Origin: Podospora pseudocomata
Lineage: Eukaryota > Ascomycota > Sordariomycetes > Sordariales > Podosporaceae
Length of the DNA: 64,000 nt
Direction of reading: 5' to 3'
NCBI RefSeq assembly: GCF_035222375.1
Contig: NC_085890.1
Coordinates: 3,968,001 to 4,032,000 of the forward strand
Part shown: positions 22,860-33,152 of the stretch, piece after piece
Position numbering within the stretch: position 1 is the stretch's first letter
How the letters are laid out: every line of letters starts with the position of its first letter
Made by a program: the position numbers and the translations under genes
The notes under the pieces: model-generated
Databases searched by the model: none
What the model was told of the DNA's origin: nothing
The model's input: only the letters and a program-made list of their open reading frames with translations

Positions 22860-23320
22860 GTACCGACCTGTTGTGTCTTCCAGGTTGTCAGGCTTTTGGA
22901 TGGCTTGGCTCCAAAAAGCTTGCGAATAGAACTTTCAAGGTGTAAACTTTTTCTGTGCAAAGCCTAAATCACCACATCATCCCTGTGATCATAGTGTTCC
23001 AAAGTATCACGGTGCGATATAAGCTTTGTATCCACTTACAGTACTGAGAGGCTTCATGATCTGTCGCCACAGCATGCAGTCATAATGTCGTGGCTGAGAT
23101 TTGTGCTAAGTCTAAAATACCAGTTTGTTTTATCTTCCCTAAAATGCGAGCGTCTTCCAGTTGTCTTGATACGCCAGATTCCAGTTACCTTACCTATAAT
23201 TCTGCCCCAGATCATACTCACCTCTACACATATCAACGAGCCCACGAGCACCAAGAGCCCACGAACCCACGCGCCCACAAGCCCACGCACCCACGCGCTC
23301 ACGAGACCACAATCACCAAC
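22860..23320. repeat. Intergenic region with CCCACG-rich repeat
   Basis: The last part, about 23228-23312, is a degenerate array of a CCCACG unit (agcccacgaacccacgcgcc and similar), ending just before the ATG at 23321. The first 370 bases show no feature. The repeat probably lies in the leader of the next gene. Confidence 0.6.
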
Positions 23321-23905
23321 ATGGCGCCCAACAGCCCAGACGAAGAGGAGACCTCACGGTACCATACCCCACGGCCAGGCGCAGTCCGCACTCGCCGGCC
23401 CTCATGTTTGATTGAACGTGGACGTGACCCATATGGGGACATAGATGCCGAGCCGGCTCGCAGGTCTCGCTCCGTGCCTGCATACCCGGATCGAGCCAGG
23501 CAAGCTCTCGACTGGGATACACTCCGCCATATAGTCACGTCATTGGCCCCCAACAACACTGCTGAGAACCAGACTAGTTCTGGAAGTCGGAGACCGAGAA
23601 GAAGGAGAAATCGGCGCTGGGTAAAAAGGCGATGGGCAAATAGAATGAAAGCGGAGAGTCAGAACCAGGCTGTGGACGAGTCAGATGACGAGCCATATGT
23701 TAGAGGGGATAGTGGGAAAGAGGATCTTGAGGGAGAACATAAGGAACAGGATCAACAGAGGCCTTTTGGGGTGAATTACGATGGTTTGTGGAGGAACACA
23801 CTGTCTGCCGATCGTGTCAGGATGCGTGCTTGCTTTTGGTACGGCGGGCGGAGCGCGCATATCGAGCCATCCTTCAGGGTGGATTCAGTGTGGACAATTA
23901 CCTGA
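23321..23905 (+). CDS. Uncharacterised basic, disordered protein
   Basis: A single-exon frame of 194 codons starts at the ATG at 23321 (ACCAAC-ATG). An upstream extension in frame lacks a well-placed ATG and crosses the CCCACG repeat. The product has many Arg residues, including RRPRRRRNRRWVKRRWANRM in the middle, followed by an acidic, Glu/Asp-rich stretch, so it may bind nucleic acid or a polyanion. No domain, signal peptide or membrane segment is visible. It is flanked by short repeats on both sides. It may be a lineage-specific gene or a chance frame. Confidence 0.4.
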   Translation: MAPNSPDEEETSRYHTPRPGAVRTRRPSCLIERGRDPYGDIDAEPARRSRSVPAYPDRARQALDWDTLRHIVTSLAPNNTAENQTSSGSRRPRRRRNRRWVKRRWANRMKAESQNQAVDESDDEPYVRGDSGKEDLEGEHKEQDQQRPFGVNYDGLWRNTLSADRVRMRACFWYGGRSAHIEPSFRVDSVWTIT

Positions 23906-24025
23906 GCTAAGTCAAGTCAACCCTATATTGGCCTGAGCCAAATCAAGCCGTGATACCCTCAAGTCAAGCCGACCCGGAATCCTGAGCCAAGTCAAGCCCA
24001 GAGCCGGCTCAGCTCAGATCAGTTG
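23903..24025. repeat. Short degenerate repeat, unit near cctgagccaagtcaagcc
   Basis: Three to four imperfect copies occur at about 23903, 23932, 23960 and 23980, spaced 20-30 nt, followed by gagccggctcagctcagatc. The copies differ at one to three bases each. They fill the space between two converging genes (23905 and 24222). I cannot assign them to a known element. Confidence 0.6.
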
Positions 24026-24221
24026 ACTGTCCACACAGGGCGGATTTGGACACATTGCTAGATTATAGGTATCATAATGTCTTCAGCCCAGAGCGAGTGA
24101 TGGGCTGAGATGAAAAGTATATACAAGGAAGAGAGAAGGCGAAAAGATGTCAAGTAGGTATGTACACGAAGATCTAACGAATGACCTTGACTTCTCAAAA
24201 AAGCTGCTCCTGTTGCCATGA

Positions 24222-25200
24222 TCATGTGGAATAGTGAGCGACATATCCCACCTCCATCATCGAGCCGTAACCGTCGGCCGTGTTTCCGTTGGGGTACCCT
24301 GGCTGTTTGACCGTTAGCGCTACTCTCCCTTATGCATTCCTCGAATACAAGACCTACCCAGTCACCTCCTACAGCCACGTTGAGAATGAAGAAGAGCGGT
24401 TTCTGGGCCAAGCTCGCCCACACACCAGCATCGTTGATCTGATCGCCCCTGACCTGGTGGAACTGCTGCCCGTTCATGTACCAAGTTATGTGCTCGCTTC
24501 TCCAATCGGAAGAGGTCCTGTCAAAGATGACCCGCCACTTTTGCCAGCCTTGGTTGGGGATATTGATGGCCCCCCCTCGACCGGTGGGCTCGTTGCAAGC
24601 GCCCCCTGGATAGACTAGGTAGGTACCGCATCTGTCAGTCACTATCAACCATGGCTACCTGTGGTGCAGCAGGGATAATAACATACCATGGCAGTGAATT
24701 GTCCCATACCCCGTCAACAACCCATTGACCGTCTCCATGATGTCCACCTCGCCACATGCCGGCCAGCCAGTCCCGGTCCGGATGCTTTGACCCAGCAGCC
24801 AAAACGCAGGCCAGATCCCCTGCTTCTGAGAGATGTCATTCCCTCCAAATCTAATCTCGGCCTCTACCAACGTCCTTCTCCCTGCGCCCGGGGTGAAGGT
24901 GTACCTCGACTCTATTCTGCCAGATGTCCATTGAAGCTGGCTGTCGCGCCAGGGGACAATTTGAAGAGTCTGGCCACCAGAAAGCTGGATTTGCCTGGGG
25001 TCGGCGCGGTATGTCTGGAGCTCATTGTTGACGCCAATGTTTCGGTTGATGATGTCCCAGTTTGAAGAGGACGGGAGGGTGGCCGAGGAACCGGAAAAAG
25101 TGTCAGCCCAGAGGAGAGAGTAGCCCGCGTAAGAGGGAGGTTGATAAGCAGATGCCAACAGGGGCAAAAGAGGAAGGGCAAGATAGGAAGAAAGATGCAT
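24222..25200 (-). CDS. Secreted glycoside hydrolase family 16 enzyme
   Basis: Exons 25200-24687, 24605-24358 and 24302-24222 give 280 residues. The N-terminus is a signal peptide (MHLSSYLALPLLPLLASA). The GH16 jelly-roll is recognised by LLWADTFSGSS, the ladder-strand GRIESRYTFTPG, KQGIWPAFWLLG, and the catalytic strand CGEVDIMETVNG, which fits E-x-D-x-x-E with nucleophile and acid/base Glu present. The C-terminal parts (ITWYMNGQQFHQV, FFILNVAVGGDW) are also family-typical. It probably cleaves beta-1,3- or mixed-linkage glucan outside the cell, but specificity cannot be told. The two introns (81 and 55 nt) join in phase and restore the AVGGDW / PGYPNGNT sequence expected in the family. Confidence 0.93.
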
Positions 25201-27020
25201 GGTGAGAGAGCTCAACAAAAAAAAAAGGAGTGATAAGAAGAATAAGTATGTACAAGCGGTCGCCAAGATGAAAAGCTCAAATGTTTGCAAAGGAGTGTCT
25301 CAAAATCCAAGGAATGTGAAGGTGTCTTGGAAAAGGAATGTGGTTGAAGACCTAGACCCTAGCCTCTCAAGACCGAAACACAGGAAGAGAGGCTCAACTT
25401 ATATAAAGATTCCTGTCGGCCATCTAGAACCTGACATCTGGGTCTGGAGTAAATGAAGCGGTGCCATGAAGTGACCAGTTAGGAGCACGAGAGGGTGCAC
25501 TGTGATAGCAACAAACCACATGGGATCCATGCTACCCCTGCTTCGACATGGCAAAGTCCACAAGGCCAGGTCAGGGCATCTTCCCAAGTGGTCACCTCCG
25601 GTGTATGCCACGCCGTCCCCACAGTGACTTCTTCAGAAAACATGCAACGGTGTAACATGAAACCCAGGACTTGCGGAGCTGTCTTGGTAGCAGGCGGTTC
25701 AGGCCGTTATGGCCCACTCGTCCACAACCTGGTACGGTAGTCGGCCTGGTCGAGGCCTGGAAAAGGATGGTAAGGGAATAATTGGGGCGTAAGGTTCATG
25801 CGGCCCATTCCGGGGTCTTGACGAGGTGATTGGGCATCCCTTGAGATCTTCCAGGGGTACATAGGCTCGGCACGCAAACTGTGCCTCCTATTAAGCACTC
25901 TGGCACATCTCCCGCTTCAAGACTCAGGATTTCTGGGGCTGCAAACCCGCTGAATGGCCACTGCTTAGTCTTGGAAGTGCTCCATGCGATTATTGGGCAT
26001 CGGACAAAATCTGCAAACTGGCAGGCTTCGACCCCATACCTTATGACTGAGATCCTGTCATCAACGCTCAAGTGTTCAGATGGAGCCGGAGATAAAGCTG
26101 TCAGGGGGTCAACCGTTTCTGACAAAAGGCAGTCATCAAGCCAGCTGCATTGAAACGAGACCAAAGTACCGCTCGGCCGGGTCCCAAAAAGGACAATGGT
26201 TCCCGGGTTGATGACACATCTACCCCAGCTTTTGGGTTGCATTGGGGACATCTGCTGGCCGGTGCACACGGTAGTTGCGCCGAACTGCATCTTTGAGGAA
26301 TTTTGCAGATCATAGACACTTGATCGCATGTGAAGCTAGTGTAACGTTGTCTCTGAACTGTTGTAAACGTTGCTTAAAGGGTTCAAACAAACTGTGCAGG
26401 TTTTCCTCTGAAAAGAGTTGACACTTCTGACTCTGGTGAGACTGAAGCCGCCGAGAGCAAGATGAAAACTCTTTTCTTCATGATTTCGAATTCTTTTGGC
26501 TGATTTGGTACCAGGGATGGTGGACAATGTGTCAAAACTGGACAGAGACAAGTGATGTGAGCAATGCCATTGGCCGGCGGGAAAACAGGGTAAATGGGCA
26601 AGGAACGCCAAAAAGGGGCGCACTTACGCCACTCACACCTTTTTTTTTCCCTTGGGGAATAAGTGGGTCGGTTAACTGGTATCCAGATGCTCAAGCCTCA
26701 GTCATTGTGGAAGAGAGGTTTCCACGCTTGTCAGATGAATGGCTTTGAGGATCGAGTTTAGTTTTGGAGGCGCCAAAACTATATCCCTAAGGGGATCTTT
26801 GCTGCCTGGCTCCATCATGACATGTATCTAAAGTTGGATTGCCAGACGGCAATTATGATTGAATCTAACTTTGCAAAGGACAAACCTTCGACCTGGCGTC
26901 TTCCTTTTCACGAATGGCTACAAAGAAGAGACACCAGTTAAAAACTGCGATTCTCTTTTCCTTTTCTCGATTTCGCAACTCAACAAACTACTTAATACAG
27001 AGAACATTCAGATTCAAAAC
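25201..27020. other. Long low-information region, 1.8 kb
   Basis: It holds the promoter of the GH16 gene on its left. The longest frame is 177 codons on the minus strand (listed separately). I see no tRNA, tandem repeat or transposon end. Several short T or A runs occur near 26640. Confidence 0.5.
25796..26329 (-). CDS. Orphan open frame, 177 codons, doubtful
   Basis: An ATG-started frame with no intron and no recognised domain. It is moderately Cys-rich (for example DFVRCPIIAWSTSKTKQW) and has no signal peptide. It could be a lineage-specific gene or chance; composition does not decide. Confidence 0.2.
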   Translation of the reverse strand: MRSSVYDLQNSSKMQFGATTVCTGQQMSPMQPKSWGRCVINPGTIVLFGTRPSGTLVSFQCSWLDDCLLSETVDPLTALSPAPSEHLSVDDRISVIRYGVEACQFADFVRCPIIAWSTSKTKQWPFSGFAAPEILSLEAGDVPECLIGGTVCVPSLCTPGRSQGMPNHLVKTPEWAA

Positions 27021-27266
27021 ATGTCAGTCACAATAATGATCAAGGCCCACGACCTCTCGCGGTTCCAGGGCCTGCCTTTGGAGATTCAGGATACTATCCT
27101 GAAAGAAGTTGTACGGATGAGGTTTCCAGAGCAATCTCTTCGCAGAGAAGCGATTGACCTCATCTCTGTCATGCGCGCCGGTAGAAGAGCTCGTGCTTCC
27201 GAGATTCGAAACCCAAACGCTGGTCGGAATTTCAACAAGACTGGGCGAGGTCGAAAGAGATTTTAG
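27021..27266 (+). CDS. Small F-box-like protein or fragment
   Basis: 81 codons from the ATG at 27021 (a second ATG lies at 27036). The N-terminal part, LSRFQGLPLEIQDTILKEVV, resembles the start of an F-box (L..LP.EI...IL..V), but the frame ends after a basic tail (GRNFNKTGRGRKRF), far short of the usual F-box-plus-repeats length. It may be a truncated relic or a real small protein. Neighbouring sequence gives no obvious continuation. Confidence 0.35.
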   Translation: MSVTIMIKAHDLSRFQGLPLEIQDTILKEVVRMRFPEQSLRREAIDLISVMRAGRRARASEIRNPNAGRNFNKTGRGRKRF

Positions 27267-27690
27267 TTTCAACACCCGACTTTATCATTGTTCATCGTTC
27301 CTCGACAACTCCCTACTACCTTAGTAGCACGCGTTTTCTCTTCCCCATTCAGCCTTGACAGAATCGTGGCTATGAATGTGGTTTCCCACTGATATTAAAA
27401 ATCCATCATAGGTAGGTAGCTTTGCCCCCTTCCGTCATGGTCTTCTTGTGTTGATAACAGGAAAAAAAAGGACAAAACTTTTGTCATACAACAACATACC
27501 TAAGCTAATGTACCTAGGTAAGGTAGGTTACCCCTCCCTCTCCAGCTCCCCGGTTACATCACCCGCCGGCGCTAAGTTCCCCACTTCCGAGGTTCACCGG
27601 ATGCCTTTCTTCTTCTCATCATCCGACACATCATCCCACCAACCTCAGCACCCATTTCAACCTTCAGATCAGGCCCCCAAGAGCTTCAAC
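27267..27690. other. Upstream region of methyltransferase
   Basis: About 0.4 kb. It contains repeated TAGGTA-like words (around 27410 and 27510), common in promoters of this group. An in-frame ATG at 27601 could extend the methyltransferase by 30 residues. Confidence 0.5.
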
Positions 27691-28425
27691 ATGACAGAGC
27701 CCAACCAAACCCGCTTCAACCAAGAAGCCGCAAACTGGGACTCCAACCCCTCGGTCGTCCTCGCCACTGAACTTGCCGTCGAATCGTACCTCCCTTTCTG
27801 CAGCGCCTCGTTTGATATCCTCGATTTGGGCTGCGGGACAGGCCTTTTGTCTCTCCTTCTCGCTCCTCATGTGAGATCGATCACAGCAGTTGATTCGGCC
27901 TCGGGAATGATCGATGTCCTCACAGCCAAGCTTTCTTCCTCTGGCTCTCACCAAAACGTCAAAAATGTTCTCGCTGTGTGCGCACTTTTGCAGGACCCGG
28001 ATGATGCAAGGCTTCAAATCGACCCGTTGACAAAAGCCACCCTGGGATCTGAGACACGGGCGAGGACGTTTGACCTTGTGGTTTCGCATCTGGTATTGCA
28101 CCATATCCCGGATCTGGCGGCCGTTTTCAAGACGATTTACGGGTTGCTGAAACCGGGAGGCAAAGTTGCGGTGACTGACTTTGAGGACTTTGGGCCCGAA
28201 GCGAGGAAGTTTCATCCCGAGAGCAAGATGGATGGGGTGGAGAGGCATGGGATCAAAAGAGAGGGTATTCAGGAGATCATTGAAGAGGCTGGATTTGAGA
28301 GCGTGACGGTGGAAACAGCGTTCGAGTTGCCCAAGAGGGTGGAGAGTGAGCCTGGAAAGGGGGATATTGAGAGCGGGCCGACAAAGGTTTTCCCTTTTCT
28401 TATCTGCAGCGGCACGAAGCCATGA
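27691..28425 (+). CDS. Class I SAM-dependent methyltransferase
   Basis: A single exon of 244 codons starting MTEPNQTRFNQEAANWDSNP (ATG at 27691; alternative at 27601). Motif I, FDILDLGCGTGLLSLLLAPH, is the SAM-binding glycine loop; an acidic residue ends the next strand (ITAVDSASGM); motif IV-like FDLVVSHLVLHHIPDL and the post-motif LLKPGGKVAVTDFED are present. These are the hallmarks of Methyltransf_11/25 family enzymes acting on small molecules. Substrate is unknown. The C-terminus is a typical GFESVTVETAFELPK strand. No intron is seen. Confidence 0.88.
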   Translation: MTEPNQTRFNQEAANWDSNPSVVLATELAVESYLPFCSASFDILDLGCGTGLLSLLLAPHVRSITAVDSASGMIDVLTAKLSSSGSHQNVKNVLAVCALLQDPDDARLQIDPLTKATLGSETRARTFDLVVSHLVLHHIPDLAAVFKTIYGLLKPGGKVAVTDFEDFGPEARKFHPESKMDGVERHGIKREGIQEIIEEAGFESVTVETAFELPKRVESEPGKGDIESGPTKVFPFLICSGTKP

Positions 28426-28818
28426 TTTTCAGTGAACCATGAGAGGAAATGGACAGGCAAATGCTTTCACCATTGTTGGCAGTCCCGTCAGTGAGTGTGT
28501 AAACGACTATCCAAATAGCAGAACGACGCTGCTAGCGTGCTTCAAATCCAACCTGCTGCTTCATTCTCGTTGCCAGGTTCTCTTTCCTGCAGTTGATCTG
28601 ACGGTTACCTAGAGAGGCAAGTGCTCCTAGAACTGGTTGGGAAGTGGCCGACATACTACCAGAAGGGGCGCCCCAGATTTCGACTCGTGTTTCGCCTCCG
28701 ACCAGTCCCATTCCATCCCATCAGCTCCAGAACACATCATCTAATCCAATCTTTGTCCACACCCCATCATCAGCATATACCCTCCCAATCTCCCACGGAA
28801 GCCAGTCAACCTACAACC
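28426..28818. other. Intergenic region
   Basis: About 0.4 kb between two same-strand genes. Pyrimidine-rich near 28700-28800, as often seen before start codons in fungi. Nothing else seen. Confidence 0.6.
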
Positions 28819-29448
28819 ATGCCCACCGAACTGCGGCATGTTACGAAGCCTCCTGGCTGTTCAGGCGGGCCCCCTGGACCATCGCCTTTTATACCAGACA
28901 CCAAAAAGATAACGCCAGTTCATGAGCCATATGTTCCAGGCGTCACATTCAGAAACCCATTCAACGAGGACCCTCAAACCAAAGCAAGGCGTGACGCACA
29001 GGATTTTATCGAGCACCAACGCAAAGATTGGGAAAACGCAACGAAAAGGGCAAAGCAAGAGTGGGAAGCGCTCTTTGAGAAGCAACGGCCTGAACAGCCC
29101 GAACAGAGACGGACACGTCCATGTGACAGCGGTACCAACGACCGCATCAACTTCGACCGCCCCTCCCGGCGCGCCTCCTCCAGCAAGTCCAACAACCACA
29201 ACATCCTCAAGCGCTTCTCCCCCGCCCCCTCAGGCAAATCCAAATCCTCCACCGCTCACACCAAAAGCTCCCGCAGCCAGAAGTTCAGAGATGGCACGAA
29301 AAAGATAGCCGAGAGCGTGAAATCCCAGTCCAAGTCTGTGCTTGGCAAAATAAAGAAATTCGGGTCCTGGTTCAAGAAGAGGCTGGGCAACAACAAGAAG
29401 AAGAAGAAGAGGAAGCCGAGCAAGAAGAGGAAGCAAAAGACAGCTTGA
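28819..29448 (+). CDS. Uncharacterised lysine-rich protein
   Basis: A single exon of 209 residues with start CAACC-ATG at 28819. The first 60 residues are proline-rich (GGPPGPSPFIPDTKKITP). A charged helix follows (ARRDAQDFIEHQRKDWENAT), then a Ser/Arg/Lys-rich region, and the end is extremely basic (NKKKKKRKPSKKRKQKTA). The tail could act in nuclear targeting or binding to a polyanion. No known domain is recognised. The composition is consistent over the frame and unlike the opposite frames, which supports coding. Confidence 0.5.
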   Translation: MPTELRHVTKPPGCSGGPPGPSPFIPDTKKITPVHEPYVPGVTFRNPFNEDPQTKARRDAQDFIEHQRKDWENATKRAKQEWEALFEKQRPEQPEQRRTRPCDSGTNDRINFDRPSRRASSSKSNNHNILKRFSPAPSGKSKSSTAHTKSSRSQKFRDGTKKIAESVKSQSKSVLGKIKKFGSWFKKRLGNNKKKKKRKPSKKRKQKTA

Positions 29449-30031
29449 TGTTCAAGCTGGAGGGTGCAGCTGGAGAATCCGACGGATGCAGGGGTGGTTT
29501 GGCAAGAAGTAAACAATGACCTGGGTTGGACTCGCTCAAGGCTTACAGACACAGAGACTTGAGATTGGAATCGACACTCCTGTTCTGCTGCTGTCGTATG
29601 ATGCGGCAGACAATCTGTATACAACAGCAAGCATGCAGTAAGAGGTAGATATTTGGTAAAGGCTGGATAGGGTACATTCAGGGGTAATAATACCATCGAC
29701 AAGAATGCTTTCTATCTGATGTAATGTGCCTTGAAATAGGACGGCACTCTTTACCCGCAAACCGCCAGATTACACTCAACATTAAAGCTAGTCTACTACT
29801 ACATCGAACTATAAGGATATATACCTGTGACTTGAAGCACCAAGAAAGATAATAAAAAACGCGAAGAGCATCATCCAGGAGCAAACTGGCGATCAACAAG
29901 GCTGACGATGCTGATGAAGATGATACAAGAATAAAAATACGTTCCGCCCTTGCAAAGAAGCCCTCTTCCTTTTCCAAAACACAGATGACACCTGGTATGC
30001 AAACTCTCTGAACCCTTATCCCAAATGCATG

Positions 30032-30033
<2 letters not shown>
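29449..30033. other. Intergenic region
   Basis: About 0.6 kb between two converging genes. No coding frame with support. It leads into the (TG)46 microsatellite. Confidence 0.6.

Positions 30034-30125
<92 letters not shown>
30034..30125. repeat. (TG)46 dinucleotide microsatellite
   Basis: An uninterrupted TG tract of 92 nt on the plus strand. It begins after atgcatgca and ends in gggtgtgtag. It lies 16 nt beyond the stop codon of the minus-strand hydrolase gene, so it should fall in that gene's 3' untranslated region, as a CA tract in the transcript. Confidence 0.97.
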
Positions 30126-30129
<4 letters not shown>

Positions 30130-30140
30130 TGTAGACAACT

Positions 30141-33100
30141 TCATCTCGCCTGTCCAATCGTCCCTCTTCTTCCCCTCCCCTCTTCTCTCCGCGTGGTCGC
30201 ACCTGTGACTCTGCTCCACTCCTCCCACTCCTGGCTGATCTCCATCAGCACTCCGCCCATGACCTGGGCACTCGCCATCAAACCGTGGCCCTCGCCCTCG
30301 AGCACCCGCACCTCACACCGGCGCATGGTCTTTCCCAGCCATCTGACATTATCGACGGGCACGCGCGTGTCGCGGCTGCCGTGGTGGATAATCACCGGTC
30401 GGGTGATGTCGACGTACCGGAAGCCAATCGTGTGGCGCCGCTCGAGGCACACAAGCAGATCGACGGCGGGGTTGGCTCCGGTGGTGGCCAGCTGCCAGAT
30501 GGAATGCGTCAGCCGGTTGTCGTACAGCTCCTGTCTTTCACGGTCAGCCAGCTGCGAGGTAGCAAGCGCCGCTGCCGCCGACAGGAGATCCTCCTTGTCC
30601 GAAGTCCGCCGGTTTCCTTGCTGTGTCGAGTTGGACCGATTGTGACGGTGACCCATGTTATCGCCGCCGGTAGGGTTCGTCCCCGTTGGTTTTACGTGGT
30701 CCATGTACTCGTCGGCCGCCGGAATCTGAGAGGCGCCCTTGGACCCGTCATCGTGCATGCGGTTCTCCTTATTGTCCGCACCATGTGACGAGCTTTTGGA
30801 CTGCTCCTTGCTCTCCCTGGCCGCGTTATTCTTCCTCTCTCGCCGCGCTCGCTTTTGCTTCGGTAGAGAGCTAGTGATGCTGGAACTGGTGGCCGTCATA
30901 AAGCTGCTGTTGGCGGCCTTGAGAATAGGGGTAGGGAGGGCGCGCAATATCCGTTGGCTTGTGGGGATGGCATTTGTTGGTGGTAAAGGTGTCTGCGCGC
31001 TCGATCCTATGACATTCATTTGCGACGGTGGAATCCATGGCGCCAAGAGGTGTATCCTGCCACGAATGTGTTGGGGCATACGAAGTGCCGTGGCCAGCGC
31101 GTAGATGGCTCCGGCTGAATGGGCTAGAATGGAGAACTTGGTGATTTTGAGCGATTGGCAGATTGCATAGACATCATCTGAACGCAGTTAGTATCAGCCT
31201 CAGCTAGACTAGAAAGTGATAGAAAATAACATACCCGGCCAGCCCAAAGGTGTTGCAGTCCCCTCAGCGTATGGCTCGCTGTCTCCCACGCCAGGGCGGT
31301 CTGGAGTGATCAGCCGGAGCTTGAGGGTCAATGCCAGCTCATCATAAAACGCCGTGATATATCTCGTCAGCCCCATGCCGACACAGCAAAACACAGCGCT
31401 TCCATTCGGGTCGCCAACCTCACTAAAGCTGATGACGCGTCCGGTCTGTGGGTGCCGAATCTTTTGGCTCAGCCGAGGGCTACAAAGGTAGCTTTCCACC
31501 GCGTCGTCGATACTATCCGCGCTCGGTGGTCGCTCGTACGCAATGTGTGGGTGGTCACCTTTCGAATGGCTCGATGCACGATGATCTAAGGCCTTGTCCG
31601 GGGTCGGACTTGGGGCTCCAGAGAGTCTCTTGAGCCGAGTGCTGCTCCGCTTCGACTTAACAGCGACACCACCGCCCTCGCTTGCGTATCCACCAAAAGG
31701 ATCAGGGGTGGTTCTGCCGGATCGTCGTCGTTTCGCATCGGTGCTGGTCTCACGGTCTCTGCGGCGTCCTTGAGCAATGGCCGGCGACGGTGCGCCGTCG
31801 TCGAGGGGTTCCAAATCAGGAAACATGCTGGCCATGGGCGTTACAGGAGGGGCGCTGTGTACTTCAGGTTGAAGCCTGTCCGAGCTGTACTGCGGGATGT
31901 CGGCGGAGAGCCTCAGAGGATCGAGCGGCTTCTGTCTGGAGTTTCGTGACTTTGTGTCGTCAAAAAAGGTACGGCCCTCGGAGCCTTGTTCTTCAAGCTC
32001 GGGGATAGTCCCGCTTTCACGCTTTGAGTTCCGCGAGGCACGGGTAGAGGAGCGCTTAGCACCACTTCCCGTCTTCCTCAGGGATGAGTCTCTGGTAGGG
32101 ATGGCCCTTGGACTGGAAAGCGTGCTGCTCAGACCGTCTCTGCCAAGGTCGAGGTTCGTTTCCTCGTTGATTATGGACTCGGCCGAAAGTGGATCCAGTC
32201 GCGGTGTTGTGCTTCCACTCGGGGGGTTATATCCTGGAGTGCCGTAGCTGGTTCTCTTCTTGTCGGCTTCCTTTTCTCGCAGGATTTCCTTGCTGCTCAT
32301 ATACTTGAGGCTGCGCTGACTTCGTCCGTTCTTCCAGCCCCAGCTTTCAAAGGACCGCTGCTTTCTGAGTCCGTGTCCTTCGGGGCCCGGTGAGACGGGC
32401 TCGTTCCTGGTTTCGACACTGAGCTTCCCGAAGCTGTTGCCGATGCTCTCTGCTCCTCCCGATGTCAATGATCCCTTGCTTGACGGCCGAGACAAGGCAC
32501 TGCTGCTCCCTCGTGACAGGAGGCCCTTTAATCCGCCAGAACTCTCCCTCGGGCCGGCGCTCTTCGGAGACTTGGGTGCTGTGAGTACAGACAGGCCACT
32601 TGGGGGCTTGGAGGTCCGGATCACCGGAGGGCTCGCAGCAAGTTCATCTAACGGCACATCCTCCTCTCTAAGATCTCCCAAGGACGGTTTGGAAAAGGCG
32701 CCGTAGTCGACGCCAAACGAACCACCGCCGGCGGCCTGTGTGGGCGACCCGGGAAAGGAGATGCTGATGGGGCTTCCTGGTCCGATGGGCGCGAGGTAGG
32801 ACGGGCTGTCAAAGTGGTTGCTGAGCGGCCTCGATATGGCCGACAGGGATGTAATGAGGGACGATATTACTTCGGGTGACGCAGGCGTGGGTGGGGCGGC
32901 GATGGTGTGTTCAGAGTCTCGTCCTCTTTCTTTGGGTTTGGGGTAACGGTTGGCGTAAACCTGTCGGTCTCGGTCGGTCCAGTCGGCAAAGATGTCGGGC
33001 TCTCGATCGCGCCTCGAGTCGAGGATAGGAGGAGGGTCGAGAGCGAGACGGCGGGAGTCAGAATGACGAGGACGGTCTCGCTCGCGGGACTTGCGGGGAA

Positions 33101-33152
33101 TTGCAGGCGGTAGTGGTACGACGGACGACAACTCCAGGTGGTGGTGGTCCAT
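30141..33152 (-). CDS. Large protein with C-terminal alpha/beta hydrolase domain
   Basis: Exons 33152-31235 and 31177-30141 (57-nt intron) give 984 residues. About 560 N-terminal residues are Ser/Pro/Arg-rich and look disordered, with many basic-Ser-Pro sites of the kind kinases use. The hydrolase domain starts near GRVISFSEVGDPNGSAVFCC (oxyanion strand), continues with LRLITPDRPGVGDSEPY, and has the nucleophile elbow in ILAHSAGAIYALA (A-H-S-A-G, a variant of G-x-S-x-G). The acid is in HHGSRDTRVP and the His in LEGEGHGLM. About 180 residues of low complexity separate elbow and acid, far longer than a normal lid. The triad is complete, so an active esterase/lipase-like enzyme is plausible; substrate unknown. 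Confidence 0.88.

Noticed and set aside
27400-27540. Repeated TAGGTA/CCTAGG words as a possible transposon end
   Set aside because: Such words are scattered through many promoters here and have no inverted-repeat or target-duplication structure.
29678-30202. Frame encoding a (His-Thr)n run
   Set aside because: Another reading of the same microsatellite, with no other support.
30025-30645. Frame encoding a (Cys-Val)n run followed by 150 residues
   Set aside because: It translates the (TG)46 microsatellite and then the antisense of the hydrolase gene.
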